Source: Paenibacillus ferrarius (GTDB taxonomy: Bacteria > Bacillota > Bacilli > Paenibacillales > NBRC-103111). Taken from it: DNA of 64,000 nucleotides. The notes below the pieces were generated by a model. The model searched no databases. It was not told the DNA's origin and saw nothing but the letters and a program-made list of their open reading frames with translations. Location: NCBI RefSeq assembly GCF_002027705.1, contig NZ_MBTG01000034.1, forward strand, positions 248,001 to 312,000, in the 5' to 3' direction. Position 1 is the stretch's first letter, and each line of letters starts with the position of its first letter. This document shows, in pieces, positions 26,901 through 35,351 of the stretch. The position numbers were made by a program, and so were the translations under genes.

Positions 26901-29494
26901 ATACTGGCGCCATCCTTGCTGTCAAGAATGGCATCGTTATTCGGGTCATACCAGATCAGCTTACCGCTTATAAAGGAAATACGGCTGTAACTTTGCAGCA
27001 TATTCCTGTAGCGTCCAGCTATGACCTGCTTGTTTCATCTGATGCGCTCAAAGAATTGTTTGGATACAACACATCATGGGATGCGCTTGCGGAAACTTTG
27101 TATGTTTCAGGCCCCTTCAAACTAACAGGAGATAATCTGTTGACAGACCCGGGGATGGAAATGAGCACGCTTGCCTACTCCGGCGAAAGAGTCGCCATGG
27201 AGCTAAGCACCACGGAGTCTCATTCCGGCCATCAGTCTGTGAAAATCACCAAGGATTATGCCTATGGGAAAATACTTTTCCCCGGCGTAGAGAATGGGAA
27301 AGAATACTATTACTCGGCTTGGGGCAAGTTGGCTGCCGGCTCCACAGCGGGGGAGAAACTCCGGATTTGCTTGCAGTACAAAGTGAACGGAGAAACCAAA
27401 CAAGTGGTCATGGTCACGGGGCCAGCTATGGATGCCTCCACCTGGAAAAAGGCAGAAGGGTATTTTAAGCTGAATGAAACTGGCAATATTACGAATTTGA
27501 CGATGTATATCTATACGGATTTTCCGGCAGCCGCAGACAGCTATTATTTGGATGACGTGGAGATCCGTCCAGTGACTTATGCCAATGATCCAATTCCAGC
27601 TAAAGTGTCGGGAATCAGTTTGAATAAAACAGCGATAGAGATGAGTCCTGGAACGACCTCAAGGCTAAAGGCGGCAATACTGCCACTTAACGCGGTGGAA
27701 AGATCAGTTGTGTGGAGCTCGAGCAATCCAGAAGTGGCCATCGTAGACGTGAATGGGGCTGTTTATGGGAAAAAAGAGGGAATCGCTCAAATTACGGTTA
27801 CAACTGTAGATGGCGGGAAAACGGCTGCTTCCTCTGTCACCGTCCGATCAGGCGTTCATGAAACGGTTACTTTGACCGTTAAGTCTGACGGAAGCGGCGA
27901 TTTCCTCTCTCCCAAATTGGCTAATGACAGCATCCAGGATAGCAGCTCTGCGAAGCCGTATGTCATTGAAATCTATCCAGGCGTATATACGGAGAAAAAT
28001 TGGGTGGTGAAGCCATATACCACGCTGCGAGGAACCGACAGAGATCAAGTTATCCTGAAGGGAGAGAACGCTGCCTCAGCCACGAACAGTGAAATTACCA
28101 ATCAATCGACGCTATGGTTGAAGGCAACAGCCAATCTGGAGAATCTCACAGTTACTGCCAAAAACATGCGATATCCGATTCACAGCGAAGACAATGGCAA
28201 TAACAAGGATGCGATCCATATCGTGAAAAATGCTCATATCGAGCATTACGGCAATCTGGAAGCAGTCGATTATCGAAAGAGCTGGGTGGCTGCGCATCCG
28301 GGAATTACGCCACCGGACGACTTAGATCCGGCTAAAGTATGGGGAGGAATCAGCGGGGTTGGTTCCCACGCTTGGGGGTATGGCTCCGCCAGCGGTGTAA
28401 CGGAAATTGTGTATGGCAGTACTTTTGTGTCCAAAGCTGATGGCTGGTATGTGCACAATCGGGAGGATTTCACCAAACCACAGATCAATGTCATCAACAA
28501 CAGCAAAATTGTTTCTACGGAAACTTTGAAGCCAATTATGATCGAATCGTTAGGCAGCGGGACCCGAGATGAGGTTATCTTCAATGACACCGAGATTATA
28601 GGCACTTATATGGTTCAGGACGATTTGCCTTGGATTACCCAAAAGCCGGAAAATCAATATGCCAACCATGCGGATTATCGAGTTACTTTGAACAACAGCA
28701 CACCTATTGGCTATTCGGATGAGCACCGGGGAAGAGCGCTGGCCATATTCAGCAAGTCGACTGGCAGCAGTTCCAGTGTATGGGTCAGCGGCAGTGCTGT
28801 GCCGGCTCTTCTGGGGTCGTATGAAACCCGGGACGGAGGCGGTGGGCTGAGCGGCTATTTATACGGGTATTGGGATATTTCCGGGATCAAAGTAGGCCTT
28901 AACACCAACATTGATGTTAATAATACGCTTGGCAGAAGGCTGGGGGATTGCACGTTCCTGAACCAAACACTGCAAGTGACATTTGAAGATGGAACAACCA
29001 AAACAATCGTATTTAATGAGAATTATACGAATCAGCCCAACGCCTATATTGTAGCGCAAATGAATAACGTTCTGGGAGCTTCAGGAAGAACGGCGGAGTA
29101 TAACGTCACAGGGACGGAATACTATCCACAGGTGCCAGATAAGCAGCTGACCTTGCAAAATCATACAGCTGTGGGCATTCCCCGATTTGCAGCCGTGCGT
29201 TATGATACGGACACTAACACGCTGCGGCTCATGAGCGCCGGTGATTCTGCTGAGAGCTTTGTAGGCATCACGCTGGAGCGGATCATACCAGGGAAGTCGG
29301 GAAGAGTGCTGACAGAGGGGATTATGAAGAAAAGCCAATTGAACGGATTCACGGGAACTCTGGCGAAAGGCACTCCGATCTCTATCGGCACGCAAGCTGG
29401 AACCTTCATGATTGGAAGCTCCAGTCAACCTGCACTTCTTGTGGGCATACAGACAGATTGGGCTTATTTTAAAGGGAATAGAGATCAGAATTAA
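23972..29494 (+). CDS. Giant secreted multidomain protein with GH99-like and beta-helix modules
   Basis: 1840 residues starting at ATG with GGGGGCAAG upstream. Apparent order: signal peptide (1-32); two LamG-like sandwiches (about 33-230 and 231-410); a GH71/GH99/WbsX-like (beta/alpha) domain (about 425-770; LGFYDEGNPEVADWEIKWM, DNWNEYGEGHFIMP); a sugar-binding-like module (785-930); a stalk domain (932-1045); a CBM4/9-like module (1049-1203); a bacterial Ig-like domain (1210-1293); a pectinesterase-like beta-helix (about 1299-1626; SDGSGDF, IEIYPGVYTEKNW); and a C-terminal module of about 200 residues whose end recalls phage capsid-cement domains. It has no sortase motif. It probably degrades the polysaccharide served by cluster A; it ends the operon. 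Confidence 0.85.
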   Translation: MRPRRRFIAILMLVCMLSTLIVNPGEASTVYADPTASPDKAEYILDEDFSNLATSYEPTDIVPSGWDVKRAGGAISYSFNSWFKISDTSDVLPVSMNKKIRSQHSGTFTLEYRFKMPAVVNGVKWQLRSGVTEGVSLGVKNGNLVLESSDASYSLQTINANTEYGVKVIVNLDTKKVQIYVNGLLKASEKNFTHDVALIDNFLVTTGDVTTGELFFAPVKIYKGYAINERFLSMVQGPLPEDWQSQTNGGVIAVEKMDNAKPPDVFSLKMNAAQAASAMRIDKSIPAQEGSLIFEYKIFMPVKMDDFSAALKKEDTTVFQWLTKDGKFAYKNTSGQTVGFYDYIPNLWYHVKLKLNTETGKADLYLNGKLKVEQIDVPLSPVDHVVFSIEGANRGSMSLDDILLYHEAAEPQDYVPAPVPVPPSGELVGTQACSLWREGQHLGWDRINPYPERVPYLGFYDEGNPEVADWEIKWMAEHGINFQMYCWYRPTGTEGKPIKEPRLGAALHDGYFNAKYSNKADFMIMWEASSSKVSGSADFRNNVVPYWMEYYFKDPRYVVIDNKPVIGIFSYSGLKRNFGGTAAGVKAEVDYLRQACKDAGFDDVIILISNSSADPAVIEEMKTEAGLDAMFSYSWGAYAGKEELQKTKLEQQRDAGSMDVVPVVSMGRDDRAWDGPAGYYASPAEFQSTGQWVKDTFVPSLPANSVGRKMVLLDNWNEYGEGHFIMPAGLHGFNYLNAVRSVFTEGGEHSDAMPTEAQKQRLRGLYPEGRIVPPKTVEVPPITETTPLTYSKLWDFNTDGDTQGWTVAKQVSHVTVSGGHYSGTSTGSDPGIHSPAGLGLSAEDNPYIHIRMKNSSSDTAGQIYFITETDKTWSEAKGIGLFIKPNDSGYTDYYVPMWSNKKWTGSIEAIRFDPLTTTGDFSIDQIGIINVPLTGVKMRLNGQPMKTVTPLEMRDGSVMLPLAEVLAKDGILAERDDTGAILAVKNGIVIRVIPDQLTAYKGNTAVTLQHIPVASSYDLLVSSDALKELFGYNTSWDALAETLYVSGPFKLTGDNLLTDPGMEMSTLAYSGERVAMELSTTESHSGHQSVKITKDYAYGKILFPGVENGKEYYYSAWGKLAAGSTAGEKLRICLQYKVNGETKQVVMVTGPAMDASTWKKAEGYFKLNETGNITNLTMYIYTDFPAAADSYYLDDVEIRPVTYANDPIPAKVSGISLNKTAIEMSPGTTSRLKAAILPLNAVERSVVWSSSNPEVAIVDVNGAVYGKKEGIAQITVTTVDGGKTAASSVTVRSGVHETVTLTVKSDGSGDFLSPKLANDSIQDSSSAKPYVIEIYPGVYTEKNWVVKPYTTLRGTDRDQVILKGENAASATNSEITNQSTLWLKATANLENLTVTAKNMRYPIHSEDNGNNKDAIHIVKNAHIEHYGNLEAVDYRKSWVAAHPGITPPDDLDPAKVWGGISGVGSHAWGYGSASGVTEIVYGSTFVSKADGWYVHNREDFTKPQINVINNSKIVSTETLKPIMIESLGSGTRDEVIFNDTEIIGTYMVQDDLPWITQKPENQYANHADYRVTLNNSTPIGYSDEHRGRALAIFSKSTGSSSSVWVSGSAVPALLGSYETRDGGGGLSGYLYGYWDISGIKVGLNTNIDVNNTLGRRLGDCTFLNQTLQVTFEDGTTKTIVFNENYTNQPNAYIVAQMNNVLGASGRTAEYNVTGTEYYPQVPDKQLTLQNHTAVGIPRFAAVRYDTDTNTLRLMSAGDSAESFVGITLERIIPGKSGRVLTEGIMKKSQLNGFTGTLAKGTPISIGTQAGTFMIGSSSQPALLVGIQTDWAYFKGNRDQN

Positions 29495-29501
29495 GGAAAC
29501 G

Positions 29502-29540
29502 AAGACGCATCTTCTCTTTCGGGGGGAGAGCGTCTTTTTT
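29502..29540 (+). terminator. Terminator ending the cluster A operon
   Basis: AAGACGC pairs with GCGTCTT, with inner TTCTC/GAGAG-like pairing, and a T-run follows. It lies 8 bases after the stop. Confidence 0.8.
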
Positions 29541-29780
29541 AGAATAATAAAGTATAAATTTTGCGTGGATTTAAGGGGTTCTACCTTTTTAGTTTTTGGG
29601 TTTCTGAACGATGTGTTCATGCGGAGAAACGGAAGGAGTGGAGCCGGGTCTTGTCTGGGGACGTATGTCAAGTCAACCATCGACAGGTTATCTTGACAAT
29701 CGACGAAGGTCTAAGAGACATGTGTATAAATAAGCTATTTGGCATAATGAGATCCGCTAGCTTTGCAATCCCGCGGAGTT

Positions 29781-30066
29781 AAGGGAACGTGAAGCCGCGA
29801 TACTAGCAAAATGTGTCATGATCGCGAGTTTGAGGGAACTACAGTACGCTATAATTCTGAAAACCACCATATTCCACGCCAAAGGGAACTACGATCCGCT
29901 ATTTCATCATTTCTCCGTCGGAATCAGCAGGTTCTGCTTAAATAGCAGACCTCAGTTCCCTTTCATGCTACGATTACCCCAGTTCCGGCCATTTAGCGGA
30001 TCATAGTTCCTTTTCACACAACCCTCTCTGTCATTGCAAAGCCCAAAGGGAACTAGGATCGGCTAG
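29781..30066. repeat. Interspersed repeat family 2 (GGGAACTA/TAGTTCC), copy 2
   Basis: A more diverged and longer copy with GAGGGAACTACAGTACGCTAT, AAAGGGAACTACGATCCGCTA, CTCAGTTCCCTTTC, AGCGGATCATAGTTCCTTTTC and AAAGGGAACTAGGATCGGCTA. It occupies most of the gene-free stretch 29541-30195. A TATAAT at 30142-30147 is a candidate -10 for the next gene. Confidence 0.7.
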
Positions 30067-30195
30067 ATTGCTGAAAACCGTTATGAAGACGCTCATCTCT
30101 TAGGGCGACAAAGCCGCTTTTCTTATTATAGGAAGACCTCGTATAATAAGCATAGTACCCAACATAGTCACCAAAATGACGGAGGAAGAACCCTC

Positions 30196-31608
30196 ATGTT
30201 TTTAAAGAAAAGCAGTTTTACAAGAAATGGAAAGTCTTATCTCTATTATAAAATCGTCAGCACCTACAAAGATGATACTGGAAAAAATAAGCACCGTGTC
30301 GTAAAGCATCTGGGCAAGCTAACGGACGAAGAGGCAGCCGAGGTGCGTCAGGTATTGAAGGAACAGGGACAGCGGCAAGCCGGACAGAAGGTTGGATCTG
30401 AGGAAAGTGAAGTCAGTCATTTGGCCGAGGTGCCGCAGGAAATTCCCGTATTCGTCTTATTGGATACGAAGCAGCTGATCTATGAACCTTTCGCTCAAAA
30501 AGAGTGGAATGTGACAGAAGTGGATATGCTGCTGCTCGTTCGTGAGGGGACTGGCGAGTTGTTCATGGATGGGAAGAAGGTCGTACTTAGGTACGGAATG
30601 GTTGTATATGCGCCCTCCGGCAGCGGGATGCATGTCGTTAATACGAGCAGCAGCCTGCTGCAGCTTGATCGGATTGCTTTTGATGTGTTGCAGCGAAGCA
30701 GCACGGCTGCGGATCGAGGCGCCTATCTTCCGCATAAGATGCAGCGTATGTTTCAAGAGCCGATTCAACTGCAAACGCCATATTGGGCGCTTCAGATATC
30801 GAAGGAACTGAGTGCGATGCAAGTGAGTGGACAACCGGAAGGAATGTTCAAGCGGCAGCTATTATTTTATACAATGATGGGTCGGATTGTTCGCCATACA
30901 AGCGAAGAGCGACCGCTGGAAACGCACAATGTCATTACACATGCGGTTTCCCTCATCGATCAGCATTATCGGGATGATTTGACACGTGATCAGATCGCCG
31001 AGCAGCTTGGCATTAGCCCTGAGCATTTCTCCCGATTGTTCAAAAAAGAGAAAGGCATGAGCTTTATCGACTATTTGCTCCATCTTCGCATTGAGAAATC
31101 GCGTGAGCTGCTGCTGCTCTCCCAATTCAATCTGAAAGAAATTGCCGAGGAAACAGGCTTCCAGAGTCAATATTATTTCAGCCGGAAATTTAAACAATTA
31201 GTTGGCGTTTCACCTAGCGCGTACCTGCTCCAGCCCAAAAAATATGTGTCGCTGGATGCTTGCATGACGTCAAGCCTGCTTAGCTTGGGCGTCGTTCCGC
31301 GTGTTGGCATCATGAACCCCTGGATGTCGGCGCATTACCAGAGCTTGCTCAGTCAAGCGGAGTTCAAGCCGATTGAGGGCTTGGATGAGCAAAGCGCAGA
31401 AGCTGTCACGGAGCTGCAGCCAGATCTCATTTTCTGTAATATCCATAAGCAGGATATGAATTGGATACGCAGCTTCGCTTCATTGCGGATGTTGTGGGCA
31501 AGCAGCGGGAGGCGGAAGTATGGCTGCAAGCGTTCGATCAGCACATTGCTGCGGCCAGAGAGCGGCTTGGACGTTGTCTATCTGCACAGGACACCTTCAT
31601 CATCATGA
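30196..31608 (+). CDS. AraC-family regulator with transposase-like N-terminus; C-terminal domain lost by frameshift
   Basis: 470 residues with GGAGGAAG upstream. Residues 1-55 (KSYLYYKIVSTYKDDTGKNK, HRVVKHLGKLTDEE) look like the N-terminus of IS1634/IS4-type transposases, which is unusual for a regulator. Residues about 80-165 are a cupin-like sensor. Residues about 250-350 hold two helix-turn-helix motifs (TRDQIAEQLGISPEHFSRLF, NLKEIAEETGFQSQYYFSRK). The next part begins a siderophore-binding-type domain (VSLDACMTSSLLSLGVVPRV, LQPDLIFCN) as in Btr-like activators, but the frame breaks near 31450-31470 and ends in unrelated sequence. The remainder of the domain continues in another frame. Confidence 0.75.
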   Translation: MFLKKSSFTRNGKSYLYYKIVSTYKDDTGKNKHRVVKHLGKLTDEEAAEVRQVLKEQGQRQAGQKVGSEESEVSHLAEVPQEIPVFVLLDTKQLIYEPFAQKEWNVTEVDMLLLVREGTGELFMDGKKVVLRYGMVVYAPSGSGMHVVNTSSSLLQLDRIAFDVLQRSSTAADRGAYLPHKMQRMFQEPIQLQTPYWALQISKELSAMQVSGQPEGMFKRQLLFYTMMGRIVRHTSEERPLETHNVITHAVSLIDQHYRDDLTRDQIAEQLGISPEHFSRLFKKEKGMSFIDYLLHLRIEKSRELLLLSQFNLKEIAEETGFQSQYYFSRKFKQLVGVSPSAYLLQPKKYVSLDACMTSSLLSLGVVPRVGIMNPWMSAHYQSLLSQAEFKPIEGLDEQSAEAVTELQPDLIFCNIHKQDMNWIRSFASLRMLWASSGRRKYGCKRSISTLLRPESGLDVVYLHRTPSSS

Positions 31609-31982
31609 AGATTGTCTCCGGCAAAATCTATATTTACGGTGATTTGAGAAGTATGGGCGGGCCTATGCTCTATCAAGGTTTACAGTTGTCGCCGCCGCCA
31701 ATCGTCAAGGAGCAGATCATCGATGCGAAGCTGCTGAACCGCTGCGTATCGCTGTCTGAACTAGGCGAATACTCTGCAGATCATGTTTTCCTGATTAACT
31801 ATGAATCTAATTGGCTGGCAAGCGGAGAATCGTTCAAAGCGCATCCGAACTGGAAGAAATTCGCTGCCGTTCGCAAAAATCAGGTCTACGAAGTCAATCC
31901 TGATGTCTTCTATGGCTTTGATCCGCTTTCCTTAAAGCTTCAATTGCAAGAAATTGTTGATCGGCTTTCATCACAATTGTAG
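31461..31982 (+). pseudogene. Displaced C-terminal part of the AraC/siderophore-sensor protein
   Basis: This frame lacks its own ribosome site and is open only from the stop at 31446. It encodes the second lobe of a ferric-siderophore-binding domain: DTQLRFIADVVGKQREAEVW, GKIYIYGDLRSMGGPMLYQG, and a C-terminus HPNWKKFAAVRKNQVYEVNP as in FeuA/FhuD-type proteins. Joined to the preceding gene it would complete a Btr-like regulator, although about 20 residues seem to be missing at the junction. A small deletion with frameshift fits better than a single-base sequencing error. Confidence 0.75.
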
Positions 31983-32079
31983 GGAATAATCGTCATGAAT
32001 GTGTATGGACGACATGAGGAGCTGATTGATATGATTCCAGTGAGAACTATTATCATTATCAAAGGGGGAGATATACAGC

Positions 32080-33096
32080 ATGATCGTCAAGAAAACATGG
32101 TTAACCGTAGGGATGACAGCTTTGCTGCTCGTTATGAGCGCTTGCGGCAGCGGTACAGATACAACAAGCTCCAACAAGACAGCTTCGCAAGCAACAACAA
32201 CCCCAGCGGCGGCAACTGCTCAAGCAGAAGCGACGGCTTCAGCGCCGAAGACATATGCAGCGAAAACAGCGAAGGGCGATGTGACAATTCCGGCTTCACC
32301 TAAGCGTGTTGCAGCTGCTTATTATCACGGAACATTGGCCGCATTAGGCATTACGCCTATCGGTGCCAGCAAGGAATGGTGGATGGGCAGCCCGTTCCTC
32401 AAGGAGCAAGAAGCCAAAATGGAGGATATTGGTTCGCCGGCTTCTTTGGAAAAGGTGACTTCCATGAACCCTGATTTAATTGTCATCAACGGATTCTCAG
32501 AGGAGAATTACGATAAATTTTCGAAAATTGCCCCAACCGTTTTTATCCCTTATACCGCATATAAAAATGTCAGAGAAGAAATGAAACTGCTCGGCGATAC
32601 ATTCGGTCGACAGAAGGAAGCCGCAGATTGGTTGGCTAAATATGAACAGAAAGCCAAAGAGAGTCGCGAGAAGATAAAAGCTTCGGTCAAAGAGGGCGAA
32701 TCGGCTGTCATTATCAATGTTCGCGAGAAGAAGATTTCGCTGCTCGGTGATAACTATGGACGCGGCGGCGAAGTCATTTATAATATGCTGAAGCTGAAGG
32801 TGCCTGATTTTGTTCAAAAGCAAGCCATTGACAGCGGCAAACAGCTAGTCGAAATCTCGATGGAGACATTGCCGACTTATGCGAATACGGATCATATTTT
32901 TATCTGTATGAATGCCGGAACAACGGAAGAGCAGGTGAAAGCTATTCTGGATAGTCCAATCTGGAAGACGCTTCCCGCTGTGAAGAACAATAAAGTGCAC
33001 ATTTTGGACTATAATACTTATCTATATTACGATCCAATCTCCATTCTCGGGCAAGCGGATTTAATCACAGATATGCTAGTTAAGAGCGGTTCTTAG
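32080..33096 (+). CDS. Iron-siderophore ABC transporter binding lipoprotein
   Basis: 338 residues with GGGGGAGA upstream. The signal peptide ends in lipobox VMSAC and is followed by a Thr/Ala-rich linker. The domain is the FeuA/FhuD periplasmic-binding type: TIPASPKRVAAAYYHGTLAALGITPIG in the first lobe, NPDLIVINGFSEENYDKF, and GDNYGRGGEVIYNMLKLKVP in the second. It captures a ferric siderophore or related chelate. No permease or ATPase is adjacent, so it must work with a transporter encoded elsewhere. The broken AraC sensor just upstream carries the same kind of domain and probably once regulated this gene. Confidence 0.9.
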   Translation: MIVKKTWLTVGMTALLLVMSACGSGTDTTSSNKTASQATTTPAAATAQAEATASAPKTYAAKTAKGDVTIPASPKRVAAAYYHGTLAALGITPIGASKEWWMGSPFLKEQEAKMEDIGSPASLEKVTSMNPDLIVINGFSEENYDKFSKIAPTVFIPYTAYKNVREEMKLLGDTFGRQKEAADWLAKYEQKAKESREKIKASVKEGESAVIINVREKKISLLGDNYGRGGEVIYNMLKLKVPDFVQKQAIDSGKQLVEISMETLPTYANTDHIFICMNAGTTEEQVKAILDSPIWKTLPAVKNNKVHILDYNTYLYYDPISILGQADLITDMLVKSGS

Positions 33097-33100
33097 CGTT

Positions 33101-33197
33101 AATGATGAATTCCTGCGTTTCTGCATGCTTTTTTGGCCTTTCCTAGATTCGAGAATGGAAAAGCTCAAAAACTTGCCTGATCGCAGGTTTTTTCGTT
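33101..33197. repeat. Degenerate CCTGCA-hairpin repeat (family 3)
   Basis: GATGAATTCCTGCGTTTCTGCATG and CTTGCCTGATCGCAGGTTTTTTCG match parts of the core of the GGCTGTCCC-ended elements. It starts right after the binding-protein stop. The final hairpin with T-run (TGCCTGATCGCAGGTTTTTT) can act as its terminator. Confidence 0.65.
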
Positions 33198-33288
33198 TTG
33201 TCAGTCGATTTCGTTGAACATGGAGCAACTTATAGAAAATATGATAAAATCAACGTATCAAAGATTTGGAAGGAGTGCGAAGACAGGT

Positions 33289-34554
33289 ATGGAGAATAAT
33301 CGAAATTGGGCTGGCAATTACAGGTATAGCGCTGCTGAACTTCATGTTCCTACGAGCGTGGAACAAGTACAAGAATTGGTGGCAAGCAGCAAACAAATCA
33401 AGGTGCTTGGCACGAGGCACTCATTTAATAGCATTGCCGATTGCACCGAAAGTCTTCTCTCCCTTCAGAATCTTAACCAAGTGATCGGATTAGACCGTGT
33501 GAACCATCAAGTAACGGTTGAAGGCGGGATCCGCTATGGTGATCTCTGTCAATATCTACATAACAATGGCTATGCGCTTCACAATCTGGCGTCGCTGCCG
33601 CATATTACCGTCGCTGGCGCCTGTGCGACAGCAACGCATGGCTCAGGGGATCGGAACGGCAATCTGGCTACCGTGGTAGCTTCTATGGAGATCGTTCAGG
33701 CGGATGGGAACGTGGTTGTGTTCTCTCGTGGGCAGCAAGACGGTGGTGTCGCAGGCGCAGCCGTTGGACTTGGAGGCTTGGGCGCAGTCACGAAAATGAC
33801 ACTGGATGTGATTCCAGCTTTTCAGATGAGCCAGCATGTTTACGACAATCTGCCTCTAGTGCAGTTGGAAGAACACTTCGCTGATATTTTCTCTAGCGGC
33901 TATAGTGTCAGCTTATTCACTGATTGGAAGCAGGCTAATTTCAATCAAGTCTGGCTGAAGCGGAAACTGAATCATCAGGCTGCTGATCAAGCGGAATCCG
34001 AGTTTTTCGGCGCGAAACTTGCCGCCTCGCCACGGCATCCGGTGCCTGGACATACCGCCGTGAATTGCAGCGAGCAGTTGGGCATCCCGGGACCCTGGCA
34101 CGAACGATTGCCGCACTTTCGGATGGAGTTCACCCCGAGTGCTGGAGAAGAGCTGCAAAGCGAGTATTTCGTGCCGCGAACAGAAGCCTATTCTGCCTTG
34201 TGTGCGCTTGCGCGTATTCGGGAGCATATAGCACCGCTCTTGTATGTTTCGGAGGTTCGCACCATTGCCGAAGACCATTTGTGGATGAGCCCCTGTTACA
34301 AACAGGAGTCGGTTGCTATTCATTTTACTTGGAAACCCGATTGGGACGCCGTGCGGCGGGTGCTGCCCTTGATCGAAAAGCAGCTTGCGCCATTCAAGGC
34401 TCGTCCACATTGGGGGAAGCTGTTTACGATGCCGCCCGCGCAGGTGCAGTCGCATTACGAGAAGCTGCCTGATTTTCAAAAGCTGCTCCATAAGTGTGAT
34501 CCTCAAGGGAAGTTCCGCAACGCCTTTTTGACTGACTATGTGGTGGGAAACTAA
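33289..34554 (+). CDS. FAD-linked oxidase, alditol-oxidase/sugar-lactone-oxidase-like
   Basis: About 421 residues from ATG 33289 (MENNRNWAGNYRYSAAELHV), which matches the start of alditol-oxidase relatives; earlier starts lack a ribosome site. GTRHSFNSIAD includes the His that typically carries covalent FAD in this group, and NLASLPHITVAGACATATHGSG completes the FAD-binding PP-loop domain. The C-terminal half resembles the ALO (arabinono-lactone oxidase) domain, with HIAPLLYVSEVRTIAEDHLW and RPHWGKLFTM. It is expected to oxidise a sugar alcohol or aldonolactone with O2, producing H2O2. It is followed closely by a C26-family gene. Confidence 0.88.
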   Translation: MENNRNWAGNYRYSAAELHVPTSVEQVQELVASSKQIKVLGTRHSFNSIADCTESLLSLQNLNQVIGLDRVNHQVTVEGGIRYGDLCQYLHNNGYALHNLASLPHITVAGACATATHGSGDRNGNLATVVASMEIVQADGNVVVFSRGQQDGGVAGAAVGLGGLGAVTKMTLDVIPAFQMSQHVYDNLPLVQLEEHFADIFSSGYSVSLFTDWKQANFNQVWLKRKLNHQAADQAESEFFGAKLAASPRHPVPGHTAVNCSEQLGIPGPWHERLPHFRMEFTPSAGEELQSEYFVPRTEAYSALCALARIREHIAPLLYVSEVRTIAEDHLWMSPCYKQESVAIHFTWKPDWDAVRRVLPLIEKQLAPFKARPHWGKLFTMPPAQVQSHYEKLPDFQKLLHKCDPQGKFRNAFLTDYVVGN

Positions 34555-34588
34555 AAAGAGAGAAGTTAACTTCGGGAGGAATGGGAAC

Positions 34589-35308
34589 TTGAGAAAACCG
34601 ATGATAGGCGTTTTGCCTTTGTATGATAAAAGCAAAGACAGCTATTGGATGCTGCCGGGCTACATGAAAGGCATTGAAGAAGCCGGCGGCATCCCCGTCA
34701 TACTGCCGATGACATCAGATAGAGACGTTATTTTGACACTAGCAGAATCGTTTGACGGGTTTCTTTTTACCGGAGGCCATGATATTAACCCCCTCATTTA
34801 TGGCGAACAAGAAGATGAGGTCTGTGGAGAGCTGTGTGAGGCAAGGGATGTTTTGGAAAGCGTGCTTTTTGAACAAGTCGTACAATTGAATAAACCGGCA
34901 TTTGGCATTTGTCGTGGCCTGCAATTATTCAATGCTTTGCTAGGCGGCACCCTCTATCAGGATATTCCAACTCAGCGAGGATCAGATAGTCAGGTGACGC
35001 ATAAACAGGAACCGCCATATACGCTGCCCATTCATCATGTCTACATTGATAAAGGAAACGCGCTGCATCAGATCATCGGAAAAGAATCAGTTAGCGTAAA
35101 TAGCTATCATCATCAGGGGATTAAGGCATTGTCAGAGCAGTTAGTGGCTGTTGCCCAGGCTGAAGATGGTTTAATAGAAGCGGTCATCATGCCAGAAAAA
35201 AAGTTTATCTTTGCAGTGCAATGGCATCCTGAATTCAGTTATCAGGCAGATGACTTCAACTTTAAATTATTCGTTCAATTTGTGAAGTCATGCGAGTCAG
35301 AGTGGTGA
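34589..35308 (+). CDS. C26-family gamma-glutamyl hydrolase (glutamine-amidotransferase-like)
   Basis: About 239 residues from TTG 34589, where GGGAGGA is 8 bases upstream. The class I amidotransferase fold shows FTGGHDINPLIYGE, the nucleophile in FGICRGLQLFNALLGGTLYQ (Cys), and the His-Glu pair in FAVQWHPEFSY. This fits the PuuD/gamma-glutamyl-GABA hydrolase group. It cleaves gamma-glutamyl amides in the cytoplasm; the exact substrate is not determinable. It directly precedes an S66 peptidase. Confidence 0.88.
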   Translation: MRKPMIGVLPLYDKSKDSYWMLPGYMKGIEEAGGIPVILPMTSDRDVILTLAESFDGFLFTGGHDINPLIYGEQEDEVCGELCEARDVLESVLFEQVVQLNKPAFGICRGLQLFNALLGGTLYQDIPTQRGSDSQVTHKQEPPYTLPIHHVYIDKGNALHQIIGKESVSVNSYHHQGIKALSEQLVAVAQAEDGLIEAVIMPEKKFIFAVQWHPEFSYQADDFNFKLFVQFVKSCESEW

Positions 35309-35351
35309 GGTAATGCAAGGAAATAAGCGGGTAATTAGGGAGGCAGCGAAA

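Noticed and set aside
33913..34635. 240-codon reverse frame opposite the flavin oxidase gene
   Set aside because: It is antisense to a conserved enzyme, has no recognised family and no ribosome site.
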